Assembly: GCF_014699005.1 (NCBI RefSeq)
Contig: NZ_JACWZY010000011.1
Location: 1 to 64,000, forward strand
DNA from: Spirosoma profusum
GTDB lineage: Bacteria > Bacteroidota > Bacteroidia > Cytophagales > Spirosomataceae
Direction: 5' to 3'
DNA length: 64,000 bases
The notes beneath the pieces were generated by a model. The model searched no databases and was not told where the DNA came from. It saw only the letters and a list, made by a program, of their open reading frames with translations. Both the position numbers and the translations under genes were made by a program. Below are positions 37,643 to 46,605 of this stretch, piece after piece (the first letter of the stretch is position 1; the number at the start of each line of letters is the position of its first letter).

Positions 37643-39235
37643 TTAGTTGTTAACGTTAAGAGATGAACTGGAAATAGATAGATTGAGGTCACCATTGATG
37701 TTTACTTCTTTGGTGTCTCCGCTGGTATTTAAGTCGACCGTGTGACCTCCACTCACCGTTATATTTCGCATAACGGTTGGTGTTAAGCCACAAGCCCAAG
37801 TTGAGGCTGAAGACCAATTGCCTGTTACAATTGACTCCACAATGCCATCGGAAGTGGTAGTTGGTAGGTTGGCACTGGCAATGACACTTAGAATTTTATT
37901 GCGGGGAAGTGGGCCAAAGCCTTTCGTAAAATCTTTAGAATTACCTGGTATAATATCACAATAACTCATAATAGTGCCTCCCCCAACAGGTGGAGGACCA
38001 GGTGGACAAGGACTTTGCCCCTCAAGGGCTTCAGTGGGAGCACAATTATCAATAGCACCTAAAACGCCTGGAGAAACCTCCCAACCGCACCAATGTGTGT
38101 GTTGGGAACCAAGACTATGTCCTAGTTCATGAGTTAGTGCACCGACTTGATACGTATAGGTCGGATAGGGTTGAACAGTATTTGGGGAAATATAAGCGCA
38201 CATCCCATAGGCATATGGTCTGATAGTGAGTCCTCCTAGGTAGGCTCGACCACCGGCGTCGCTAAATGTTCGACTCGTTAGCACAAAGGCAACCTGCCCA
38301 AGAAAATTGTCGTTATTCCCATTCCAATGAATCCGGAATTTATCAAGTAATTCACTTGTATTTGTTGTACTGGATGGAATTGTTGCCCCAGAATATGGGT
38401 CAGGAGAATTCCAAATGTATAGTTGACTCAATTGGACATAGATGCCATCATTCCGGAAAAGGGTAATAACTTGATCAAAGAGAAATAACGTTTTAGTTGT
38501 TAACTCATTAGTATTTCCGCTATAAAGCTGGTAGAGTGCATAATCAAGCTCTACGTATACCCCAACGTACTTTACACAGGTGGTGGAATTAGTTGTATGA
38601 GTCAGTGTATCTTTTGTTGGATTCTCTTTAAGAGGAGTTCTAGCTGGACCACTATTAATCGTGCCACATGCAAAAGTTGGTTTTTGGGTAGTTACAGCAT
38701 TTTCATTATAGAAAGCATACTCAGTAGCCGATTTTTCATTTCTTTTAGCTAGTACCCTGTTACCTGTTTGATCAGAAATTGTTCCTACTATTGAATTCTC
38801 TGAAATGCCCACCATTGCAATGGAATTGGGATTATTTTTTATGATTCCATTATAGTATTGAAACTTGGTAATATCTAAGGTGAAATTAGGGTCAGGTACA
38901 GCCGTTACCATCTTGAAGCCGGGGGCGAAAATAGTGGCAGGGACCAATTCTAATTCCAGAGAACCTTCGGCTGTCGGCAAGGAGATTTCTAGTAGCTGGT
39001 GTTTCTGACTGCTGATGGATTCAAGAACTGTAGGATTAAGCGTTAGCTGGTGTATAAATTGAGTCGCATCAAGCGCATTAGTAACAGCTTTTGTTGAGCC
39101 ATTTGCTGTAAATAGATTTGAAAATGAGTCAACTTTACCAGAGGCTTTGGCATTGCTAACGGCTTTGGCAAGAGGCTTTTCTTGCGTCCACCCCACAGAG
39201 GGCAGCAGGAATAGGTATATAAATAGTAGTCTCAT
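37643..39235 (-). CDS. Secreted reprolysin-type zinc metalloprotease with G8-like C-terminus
   Basis: The 530-residue product has a signal peptide (MRLLFIYLFLLPSVGWTQ), a propeptide-like region, and a metzincin catalytic domain with the zinc motif HELGHSLGSQH (His369, Glu370, His373, His379) and a Met-turn (GGGTIMSYCD). This places it with the M12B/reprolysin-like family. Conserved Cys pairs fit a secreted enzyme. The last about 65 residues are the G8-like module (VTGNWSSASTWACGLTP). It cleaves proteins outside the cell, and the target is unknown. It is co-transcribed with tail-fiber paralogue 3, so the fibre could be its substrate or carrier. Confidence 0.9.
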   Translation of the reverse strand: MRLLFIYLFLLPSVGWTQEKPLAKAVSNAKASGKVDSFSNLFTANGSTKAVTNALDATQFIHQLTLNPTVLESISSQKHQLLEISLPTAEGSLELELVPATIFAPGFKMVTAVPDPNFTLDITKFQYYNGIIKNNPNSIAMVGISENSIVGTISDQTGNRVLAKRNEKSATEYAFYNENAVTTQKPTFACGTINSGPARTPLKENPTKDTLTHTTNSTTCVKYVGVYVELDYALYQLYSGNTNELTTKTLFLFDQVITLFRNDGIYVQLSQLYIWNSPDPYSGATIPSSTTNTSELLDKFRIHWNGNNDNFLGQVAFVLTSRTFSDAGGRAYLGGLTIRPYAYGMCAYISPNTVQPYPTYTYQVGALTHELGHSLGSQHTHWCGWEVSPGVLGAIDNCAPTEALEGQSPCPPGPPPVGGGTIMSYCDIIPGNSKDFTKGFGPLPRNKILSVIASANLPTTTSDGIVESIVTGNWSSASTWACGLTPTVMRNITVSGGHTVDLNTSGDTKEVNINGDLNLSISSSSLNVNN

Positions 39236-39394
39236 ACGGCTATATTGGATTGGTGAAAAGACTTTAGTGGGGTTCGTTTTATAAATGACTTAAAGTCACC
39301 CTACTTCCGATAATAGGACGAATTTGGGTTATCGCTGCTATTACTTTAGGAGTCTATGTACAATTGCTTTACATTAGTAAAGTGCCTTTTTTGT

Positions 39395-39469
39395 TTACAA
39401 ACCTGTGGGTATAACCAATGCTGCTCCCGCACTCTTTGCATCAGAAGGGCTTATAAGGGCTGGTTGCTG
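39395..39469 (-). pseudogene. Remnant of a small lipoprotein gene
   Basis: The minus strand reads QQPALISPSDAKSAGAALVI then PTGL and stop. This matches the C-terminal part of the intact small lipoprotein at 42816-43043 (PQQPVLISPSDARSVGAALI), and the DNA is also close (about 42860-42933). No start or signal peptide remains. Like the intact copy it lies upstream of a secreted protein gene with a G8-like end. Confidence 0.6.
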
Positions 39470-39489
39470 AGGAGATTAGATACTGCTGG

Positions 39490-40935
39490 TTATTTCTTCC
39501 CCAGAAGTTGTTTGACAAGTTGCTCTAACTGATCGAGCCGGTTCTGTTGTCGTTGATTGATTACTTTTTGCTCCCGATTATCCTTCTCAAGCTGGATGCT
39601 ATATAGCGTGAGTTCCTCAATCTTCTCCAATAGCTTGGCATCCATTTGGGCCGGATCAACACCTTCCTTTACTACCTGCTCAGCCGAAGGAACCCCCGGT
39701 AAGTGGCCGTGTTCCCGAATAAACGAGGCCACAGAAGCTAATGGACGTAGTGAGTACGCTGGCTCAAATACCTTATCACTCCATTGATTCACGTTATCAA
39801 TACGTAGTCGATGCCTAGCTAGTACGGTTTCTCCGTTCTCGTTGACGGTCAAGAATTGGTCGGTAAAGCCATTCTGGAGGTTGGAGTTGATCAGATGCGT
39901 GAATTTAATAGTGCCCGAGTTACGTAGGCGAATAATACCACGAACGTCCAAGGGGAATTGCGGTGAATCGGTGCCGATACCCACGGCGATGCTGGTATTG
40001 GTCGGATCTCCTAAGATGATAGCATTGCTTAAGGCAACTGTGGCATTGGTACCGATAGCAATAGCGTTTTGAAGCGTACCACTAACTGGTTGAGTATTGT
40101 AGCCAAGCATAATGTTGTTAGTGCCACCAGTGTTATTTTCCCCCGCTTTGGTGCCAATAAATACATTTTTACTGCCGAAATTAGCAAAACCTGCTCGTGA
40201 GCCAACGCAAACTATATCACTTGCACTATAACTGGTTGCCCCTGCCCCAGCACCTATATATGTATTGTTTCCGCCAAAGACATTTCCACTGCCAGTACCA
40301 GTACCAACAAATGTATTACTCCCCCCAACATCAGTTAAACGACCTGAGTTGTAGCCAATCAAGACATTAGAACCTGCTGCATTTAAATAAGAACCAGCCC
40401 CGCTACCTATTACAACATTGTAAGAACTTCTGCTATCAAACGTGGAAGCTCCACTATTATTACCAATGAAGCAATTGTCAGTGCCAGTCGAGTTTTTAAA
40501 ACCAGCTCTGTTACCAAGAAAAGTATTATTAGATCCTGTTGTATTTGAATAACCTGCTTCTGCCCCAATAAAGGTACCGTTACTTGCTGTCGTACTACTA
40601 AGGCCAGAATAAAAACCCATAAAAACATTGTTTTGCCCAGACGTATTGTTATATCCCGAGCCAGGGCCTACGAACGTATTCTGAAATCCTTGGTTATTAG
40701 AATAACCCGCAAATGACCCTAAGAAAGTGTTGTCGTATCCGGATGCATTCAAAAAGCCAGCAGAAACCCCGAAGTACGTATTACGCTCACCCGTCATGGT
40801 CGTATTGCCTGTACCAGGGCCTACCAGCGTGTTGTTGTTACTGGGGGTGGGTGAATTAGCTGTTTGGGCTACGTAATTATTCTGAGCCATTAGTGGGCCA
40901 CTGATTAATAGAAAAAGCAGGAAATATGTTCGCAT
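39490..40935 (-). CDS. Tail-fiber-domain repeat protein (paralogue 4)
   Basis: The 481-residue product has signal peptide MRTYFLLFLLISGPLMAQ and about 14 repeats of the NTFVGxxxGxxNTTG kind, more irregular than in paralogue 2. The C-terminal part shares SPQFPLDVRGIIRLRNSGTI and NQWSDKVFEPAYSLRPL with paralogue 1, so 1 and 4 form one subfamily and 2 and 3 another. The coiled coil ends LGKK. It is probably a surface fibre. It has its own promoter box at 40964. Confidence 0.87.
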   Translation of the reverse strand: MRTYFLLFLLISGPLMAQNNYVAQTANSPTPSNNNTLVGPGTGNTTMTGERNTYFGVSAGFLNASGYDNTFLGSFAGYSNNQGFQNTFVGPGSGYNNTSGQNNVFMGFYSGLSSTTASNGTFIGAEAGYSNTTGSNNTFLGNRAGFKNSTGTDNCFIGNNSGASTFDSRSSYNVVIGSGAGSYLNAAGSNVLIGYNSGRLTDVGGSNTFVGTGTGSGNVFGGNNTYIGAGAGATSYSASDIVCVGSRAGFANFGSKNVFIGTKAGENNTGGTNNIMLGYNTQPVSGTLQNAIAIGTNATVALSNAIILGDPTNTSIAVGIGTDSPQFPLDVRGIIRLRNSGTIKFTHLINSNLQNGFTDQFLTVNENGETVLARHRLRIDNVNQWSDKVFEPAYSLRPLASVASFIREHGHLPGVPSAEQVVKEGVDPAQMDAKLLEKIEELTLYSIQLEKDNREQKVINQRQQNRLDQLEQLVKQLLGKK

Positions 40936-40963
40936 AGAATTATGAAGTTAAGGTTCTGTTTAT

Positions 40964-40971
40964 CAAATCTA
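40964..40971 (-). promoter_or_regulatory. Bacteroidota -7 box of tail-fiber paralogue 4
   Basis: The minus strand reads TAGATTTG, 29 bp before the ATG, followed by GATAAACAGAACC as in the other paralogues. Confidence 0.45.
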
Positions 40972-41113
40972 TGGTAGGTTGTCAGCAGAGAGTGGAAAGA
41001 TTTAAGATAACGGCTTATCTGAATTCTCTAATTAATGTTCTCCTTTTGGAGCAGGGGGTCACAAAATCCTAAAAGGGAGAATTATCAAACTCAACCTTTA
41101 AGAGCTATATATT

Positions 41114-42775
41114 TTAGTTTATTCCCAACTGTATTTTTCCAGAAGAATTCACGATAAGTTGACCGGAAGGACTATAAATTAGTCGAAGTGCTTGACCGGT
41201 ATAGCCACTGGGCAACGTTACCACGTGATTTAAGGTGATTTTATCTGTACCTAATGGCAATCGATTGCCAGACCACACGGTTGGATCATTCCAGTTTCCA
41301 GCTTTAATAGAATACATATCCGGTGGCAAAACCGCAAAAAGGCCTTTTTGACTGCCATTATCTCCGTAGAAGTAGTACGTGTTTCCGACGGTAATACCGT
41401 TATAATTATCGAAAGGGGTACCCGAATTTGGTTGGCTGGCTGTTCCTGGGTTTAAATCCTGAACTAATTGGGTACCACTGGTACTACCATCGGTTTTCCA
41501 AAGTTCAACACCGTGACTATCATCCTTAGCAAAGAAATAGGTTATTCCGTTTACTGTTTTAAAATCAGCAGGTCCAGTTTTATAATCGCTCTTTCCTGAC
41601 CCGGTAGGCCCTGGATTAATATCCTTAAGTAAATAGGTTCCAGTTGAAGTTCCGTCGCTACGCCATAGCTCAGTTCCAGTTTGAGTCGTATGAATTGGAA
41701 AGTAAGCGGTGTTTGTAAAACCAAAGTCAGGAACGGTATGAACTTCAAATTCGTAAAATGGAGGACCTTCATTATTTCCACTCGCAAAGTCGGTCAATGG
41801 AATAGTTCCGGCAGTAGTACCGTCTGTTCGCCAAAGATTAAAGTTTGGGCTATTTTCTGGCTGTGCTCTGAAATACAGATAATTAGTCGACTTGACGTAC
41901 TTAAACGTGTTTGCAAATGTCCCTCCGCCTGGGTAGAGCTTTCCACAATGATTGACACTAGCCCCATACTTTAAAACGCTGGCCACGCCATTTTCAACAA
42001 CCATTAATACAGTTACGTAGATAGTAATGGGGGTAGTTGGTTGCCCACAAGCAGGAAAAGTGTCCGTATAAGGGTATGAGGCAGTATAGATTAATCGCCC
42101 GTTCCAAACATACCCTGGTTTAATTATATAACCGCTATTGGCTACTCTTGATGTACCTGATGCTGTTCCATCCGTGCGGTATAGTGTTGTTCGATTACCA
42201 AAGCCTGGATCCGTGGGAACAGGCGGGCCAGAAAAATAAAAGTAACCGTCTAAAACCGTTGGTTGCGAATATGTATATCCAGTTATGCCATCACTCACAC
42301 CAGGTCCTAACTCCGTTACCATCGTCGTTCCTGCCTCTGTACCATCGCTACGCCAGATTTCTGCACCTGTAGCAGAAGTATAATAACTAAAAAGTAGAAG
42401 GCCATTCAGGTTAACCATGGAGTCATAAAAACGGCCTTGCGGAAATGCCTTTACCAATACAGTACCCGCAATAGTACCATCCGTTTTCCACAATTCAGTT
42501 AGAGAATTAGCCCAGAAAAAGACCACATTCCCAATATTACATCTTCTGAGGCTGTAGTCATCCAGTTTTACACTTGCAACCAGTTGAAAGGTACCTTGGT
42601 TAGTACCATCACTGCGCCAAAGTGCCCCATTTACATTAAATAAAACGATATTATTTATTGATTCAAACGGCCCCGCTTGTGTAGTGGAAGTGGAAAAAGC
42701 TTTAATTAAAGAAATTTGTGCATCTGAAGTAGTAAATGACAAGCAGCTAAGTAATAATAAATAGAGCTTTTTCAT
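41114..42775 (-). CDS. Secreted ELWxxDGT-repeat protein with G8-like C-terminus
   Basis: The product is 553 residues from the ATG at 42775 (MKKLYLLLLSCLSFTTSDAQ signal peptide); an ATG 12 bp upstream is possible. It has about seven copies of the ELWRSDGTxxGT repeat (for example AEIWRSDGTEAGTTMV, VELWKTDGSTSGTQLV), a family of beta-propeller-like secreted proteins. It ends in the G8-like module KAGNWNDPTVWSGNRLP followed by a beta hairpin to the C-terminus. No enzyme motif is seen. It lies directly downstream of the small lipoprotein gene, likely in one transcript. Confidence 0.88.
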   Translation of the reverse strand: MKKLYLLLLSCLSFTTSDAQISLIKAFSTSTTQAGPFESINNIVLFNVNGALWRSDGTNQGTFQLVASVKLDDYSLRRCNIGNVVFFWANSLTELWKTDGTIAGTVLVKAFPQGRFYDSMVNLNGLLLFSYYTSATGAEIWRSDGTEAGTTMVTELGPGVSDGITGYTYSQPTVLDGYFYFSGPPVPTDPGFGNRTTLYRTDGTASGTSRVANSGYIIKPGYVWNGRLIYTASYPYTDTFPACGQPTTPITIYVTVLMVVENGVASVLKYGASVNHCGKLYPGGGTFANTFKYVKSTNYLYFRAQPENSPNFNLWRTDGTTAGTIPLTDFASGNNEGPPFYEFEVHTVPDFGFTNTAYFPIHTTQTGTELWRSDGTSTGTYLLKDINPGPTGSGKSDYKTGPADFKTVNGITYFFAKDDSHGVELWKTDGSTSGTQLVQDLNPGTASQPNSGTPFDNYNGITVGNTYYFYGDNGSQKGLFAVLPPDMYSIKAGNWNDPTVWSGNRLPLGTDKITLNHVVTLPSGYTGQALRLIYSPSGQLIVNSSGKIQLGIN

Positions 42776-42815
42776 AGAATTTGTCATGCTATCATGGTTA
42801 AACCTGGTTAATAAC

Positions 42816-43043
42816 TTAAGTACAACTAGTCAATGCAACTGAAGTACCTATTTTGGTTTCCGTGCCTGTAGGCATAATCAGGGCGGCTCCTACGCTCCTT
42901 GCATCAGAAGGGCTTATGAGGACTGGTTGCTGTGGAGGATTGGGACTTGGATCGCTTCTCGACTTTATACAGAAACTTAGTACGAATACTAAAGAAATGA
43001 CCAGAAGTCGAATAGAAATGGAGTGGATAGATGCCATTGTCAT
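42816..43043 (-). CDS. Small putative lipoprotein
   Basis: The 75-residue product starts at the ATG at 43041-43043 (a second ATG two codons on is also possible). Signal peptide IRLLVISLVFVLSFC has a lipobox-like LSFC. The mature part is short and Pro/Ser-rich (SDPSPNPPQQPVLISPSDAR). The open frame extends further upstream but without plausible sequence. The function is unknown. It is followed after 40 bp by the ELWxxDGT gene. A second, broken copy lies at 39395-39469. Confidence 0.55.
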   Translation of the reverse strand: MTMASIHSISIRLLVISLVFVLSFCIKSRSDPSPNPPQQPVLISPSDARSVGAALIMPTGTETKIGTSVALTSCT

Positions 43044-43500
43044 TAAGTAGCTAGATCTAATTGGATCAATAACCTGACAAAGGTATCTGGCTTGTTTCCC
43101 GTACACCATACCGCGAAAGCGGTATTTTCTTACGATTAGAAGCTTGCTTTTTTTGCAAATAATATGGCTATGTTTCAACTGTAAAGACCGTATATGTGGC
43201 CAGGAAAGCCGTCTGGCTACAGGGATATAGGTTTAAATTACACTTAAGTTTCGACTATTTTATTCTGAGCGATTAATCTACGTCCGTTACCTGGGATTTA
43301 AGTTCTAGCTGGCTAAATGACATTACTATTCAAACCTAATATCCTTAGTTAAACCTACGTACAATCCTTTCTAAACAGAAGGTAGATATTTCGACGTAAC
43401 AATACAGAAGGGCTTTACTAAATATCTTTTATCTTATAAAGGTTGGTAAAGTGGAACAATAAAGAATTTTCACTTTACAAATCTTGTAGCCACGTCAGTC
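43044..43500. other. Divergent promoter gap
   Basis: The 457-bp gap lies between the lipoprotein gene and the histidine kinase gene, read away from each other. It must contain both promoters. I see no conserved box I trust, no repeat-family copy and no gene. Confidence 0.4.
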
Positions 43501-45651
43501 ATGAGATTTTTCCTTTTTTTCTTGTTGCTCATACTAATTGGATATGCGTTTCCTGTAGAAGCACAAATAAGCTCATTGCCTGTCCTCTCTTCAGACCGTC
43601 GAACAGACAACGAGTACATGGATAGTATAGCAAGAATCGTAAAGCAACGATATCAATTCTTGATAAAACTGCCACAAACTCTGAGAAATGACACGCTTCG
43701 TCTTGCAACTTTAAATTATTTAGGTATGCATTATCGACGATGGGGGAATCGATTAGATAGTACGTTATATTTTACCAATCAGCTTATTCAAAAAGCGCAC
43801 CTAAGTAATAATGTATTATACGAATTGATGGGCAGATTGTTGGTTCTAGAATATAACAAGACTGTCTTGGAAAGGCAGACTCCAGAAGCTCTTCGTGCAA
43901 ACCTCGAAATCTTGGATGCACTAAATAAAGCTAGTCAAGATGGGAATCAACGATATAATAGTATTCGCTATACTGTTTATTCAAATTTAGGCGATCTATA
44001 TACTACTTCCAGAGATTATCAAAATGCGCTTCACTACTTTAATTCCATACGAACTCTACTAAAACAAGGTCTTACACCTAACAGAAACAGCTTTCTAATT
44101 GATGTGGAGCAGCATTTAGGTGCATTATACCAACAACAAGATAATTTTAAAGATAGTGAAGAACATTATAAGCAAGCCGAATTATTATTAGTCCAAAGTC
44201 CATCCCAAGCCGAACATGCCTATGTTTATGATGATTTAGGAGAGCTTTATCTAAAATTTAATCGTTACGAGCAAGCTATTATCTATTCAATTAAAGCAGA
44301 TTTGATTTGGAGTAAGATAAGGCCTAAGAATGGCTCGCGGAGTTGGGGAATTCTGGCAAAAGCCTATGCGGAAGTTGGGAAGGATGAGCTGGCTCTTGAG
44401 TATGCCCAAAAAGTGTTACAATTGCCCAGGGCGATCAACTCTATTCGGGAGCAAGCCTATTTCGCTCTCCACAGAATATATGAACGTCGAAACGACTGGA
44501 AGAGCTCAACAATTTACTTTAAAAAATACATTGCTACACGAGACTCAATCATACGTGAACAACGCATCAATGAGCTGATTGCTATTCAGAAACAAGCAGA
44601 ATTTGACCGTATTAACTTACAGAATACACAGACCCAACAATTACAAGCTCAACGAATTCTAACAATTCAAAAACAGGCCGAGTTAGATCGCTTAAGAGCC
44701 AATATCAATGCAGATCAATTAACTCGCAAAGCTCGGTTTAGCGAACAGCGTCGGCAGTTTGAAAGTGAACGGTCAAAAAAGGCTCTAATTATCCAAAAAA
44801 TAGCACAACAAAAATTACAGCAAGAATTTGATAATCGAGTCTTACTAGAGGAAAATCGTGCTCAGCGAAACTGGATATTATTCAGTACCATTTCGTCTGT
44901 GCTATTATTTGGTGTTGTTCTGCTACTACTCTATTCGGCAAGTCTAAGGAAGCAAAAAACTAAAATAGACTTGCGATTTGTAAATGAACAACGAGAGACT
45001 AATGCTAAAATCATTAGAGCTCAGGAAGAGGAACGTCAACGTATTGCTGCCGATCTTCACGATGACCTCGGTGGTACATTGGCCACGCTTCGGCGTCGAT
45101 TAACTGATCTCCGTCAGTACTTTCGTGATCCTCATAGTATTCATGAATTCGATAATCTTCAACCGCTTCTTCATAAAAGCAGTGCCGATCTCCGACGAAT
45201 TGCTCATAATTTGATGCCCCCTGAATTTGAACGAATTGGCCTACACTACGCACTTGAACAACTTGTCAATAGTCAGCCACTTCAACCCATTCGTTTTAGT
45301 TTCTTTATCTCAGGTCGTGAACGTAAATTACCATTAGATATCGAGCTTAACGCTTATCGAATTATATCAGAATTTATTCAGAATATTAATAAACATTCAC
45401 AAGCCAAGCGGGCTTCTATTCAATTAATTTATCAGGATGACAGGCTGACAATAACTACTGAAGACGATGGTATAGGAAATCGTGCTCTTGATAATAAATC
45501 TATAGGGATTGGGTTAAAAACTAGTAATTTACGAGCTGAATATATTGGAGCAACCTTATGGCGGGATATCAGTGAAGCTGGCACTTTTGCTTTCTTAGAT
45601 ATTCCCTATCCGAAGTCAGTATATGCAGGACAATCGAATTCTTTTGATTGA
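43501..45651 (+). CDS. TPR-containing sensor histidine kinase (HisKA_3 type)
   Basis: The 716-residue product has a signal peptide (MRFFLFFLLLILIGYAFPVEAQ), periplasmic TPR repeats (about 95-370; NALHYFNSIRTLLKQG, SEEHYKQAELLLVQ), a long coiled coil (about 370-450), one membrane helix (WILFSTISSVLLFGVVLLLL, about 457-480), then a HisKA_3 dimerisation domain with phospho-acceptor His520 (RIAADLHDDLGGT) and a HATPase region (EDDGIGNRALDNKSIGIGLK). It phosphorylates its regulator in response to a periplasmic cue. The stop overlaps the regulator gene by 29 bp, which ties the pair together. Confidence 0.93.
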   Translation: MRFFLFFLLLILIGYAFPVEAQISSLPVLSSDRRTDNEYMDSIARIVKQRYQFLIKLPQTLRNDTLRLATLNYLGMHYRRWGNRLDSTLYFTNQLIQKAHLSNNVLYELMGRLLVLEYNKTVLERQTPEALRANLEILDALNKASQDGNQRYNSIRYTVYSNLGDLYTTSRDYQNALHYFNSIRTLLKQGLTPNRNSFLIDVEQHLGALYQQQDNFKDSEEHYKQAELLLVQSPSQAEHAYVYDDLGELYLKFNRYEQAIIYSIKADLIWSKIRPKNGSRSWGILAKAYAEVGKDELALEYAQKVLQLPRAINSIREQAYFALHRIYERRNDWKSSTIYFKKYIATRDSIIREQRINELIAIQKQAEFDRINLQNTQTQQLQAQRILTIQKQAELDRLRANINADQLTRKARFSEQRRQFESERSKKALIIQKIAQQKLQQEFDNRVLLEENRAQRNWILFSTISSVLLFGVVLLLLYSASLRKQKTKIDLRFVNEQRETNAKIIRAQEEERQRIAADLHDDLGGTLATLRRRLTDLRQYFRDPHSIHEFDNLQPLLHKSSADLRRIAHNLMPPEFERIGLHYALEQLVNSQPLQPIRFSFFISGRERKLPLDIELNAYRIISEFIQNINKHSQAKRASIQLIYQDDRLTITTEDDGIGNRALDNKSIGIGLKTSNLRAEYIGATLWRDISEAGTFAFLDIPYPKSVYAGQSNSFD

Positions 45652-46255
45652 TGACCATCGACTTTTCAATGATGGACTGAAAAGTTTACTTAACGAACAA
45701 ACAGATTTATCTGTTTGCGGGCAAGTGTTCCAAGCCAGCGATGCTTTGCCAACCATTCAGAGTACAAGTCCTCAATTAGTACTGTTAGACATTAACTTGC
45801 AAGGTACCAACGGAATCGAATTAGGTAAAATCATCTTGACTAACTTTCCTGGCACTCGAGTGTTGATGCTGACTATGTATAATCAGCCAAAGCTTGTGGA
45901 TGAAGTGCGGCGAGCTGGTCTTCATGGATATCTGTTAAAAGACGCTACTACCTTCGAACTGCTGAAAGTTATCCGTATGGTATTATCGGGGCATACCTAT
46001 TTTGAAGTAAGTAATAGTAAAACCGTGGATTCAGCTGAGACATTTGAAGATGACTTTGCGCGTCGGCTGAATCTAACTTTTAGGGAAATAGAAGTCATTT
46101 CTTTGATTCGTGAAGGGCTTAATAATGAAGAGATAGCTACGCGAATACATTTAAGTATCCAAACGGTAAAGACGCATCGTAAGAATATTCATATTAAACT
46201 CGGCATCACCAAAGCAACTGATTTAGTCCGGTTTGCGGTTCAAAACGGTATTTAG
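45623..46255 (+). CDS. LuxR/NarL-family response regulator
   Basis: The 210-residue product has a receiver domain (LLIDDHRLFNDGL, phospho-acceptor Asp56 in LVLLDINLQG, later YLLKDAT) and a LuxR-type helix-turn-helix (REIEVISLIREGLNNEEIAT, then LSIQTVKTHRKNIHIKLGI). It is the partner of the upstream kinase, with a 29-bp overlap. Target genes are unknown. The secreted-protein block on its left is a plausible regulon but nothing in the sequence proves it. Confidence 0.93.
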   Translation: MQDNRILLIDDHRLFNDGLKSLLNEQTDLSVCGQVFQASDALPTIQSTSPQLVLLDINLQGTNGIELGKIILTNFPGTRVLMLTMYNQPKLVDEVRRAGLHGYLLKDATTFELLKVIRMVLSGHTYFEVSNSKTVDSAETFEDDFARRLNLTFREIEVISLIREGLNNEEIATRIHLSIQTVKTHRKNIHIKLGITKATDLVRFAVQNGI

Positions 46256-46369
46256 TAGCTGTAATTGCATAGGTACTGTAATTTTTGAATCTAGGAGACT
46301 TCCTGGTCTTGATCTTGCTTACAGACTCACACTTTCAATACATTGAAATCTTTACTCTCATCTCAGGGG

Positions 46370-46580
46370 CGGGGTACGTCACTGGATCTACGAAGGGAAG
46401 GGGTTGTTTTGACAGGGTTCCATCCGTCACGCACACATAGCCAATTTACTGGGTATGTGTCGTGTTATTCGCTACGTTTGATTGGCGTAAGCGGAATTAC
46501 AGGTATTCTAGAACCATCAGAGATACTGTACTGCTGAGTGTCCGTCTGTCCATCTCTCTAGTAAATCACGTGGACGGACA
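46370..46580. repeat. Left-flank module plus solo hairpin end
   Basis: Positions 46370-46538 match 33305-33487, and 46539-46580 (TGTCCGTCTGTCC...CTAGTAAATCACGTGGACGGACA) is the hairpin end. The rest of the element is absent, and the thioredoxin-like gene stop follows 26 bp later. Together with 46256-46369, which shows nothing, this fills the gap after the regulator gene. The hairpin could serve as a terminator for the convergent genes. Confidence 0.65.
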
Positions 46581-46605
46581 GTTTCGAACTTTAAGGATAC
46601 TACTG

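Noticed and set aside
25863-40935. Prophage tail-fibre genes
   Set aside because: Despite the database name, all four have signal peptides and no phage structural genes are near; they are more likely cell-surface proteins.
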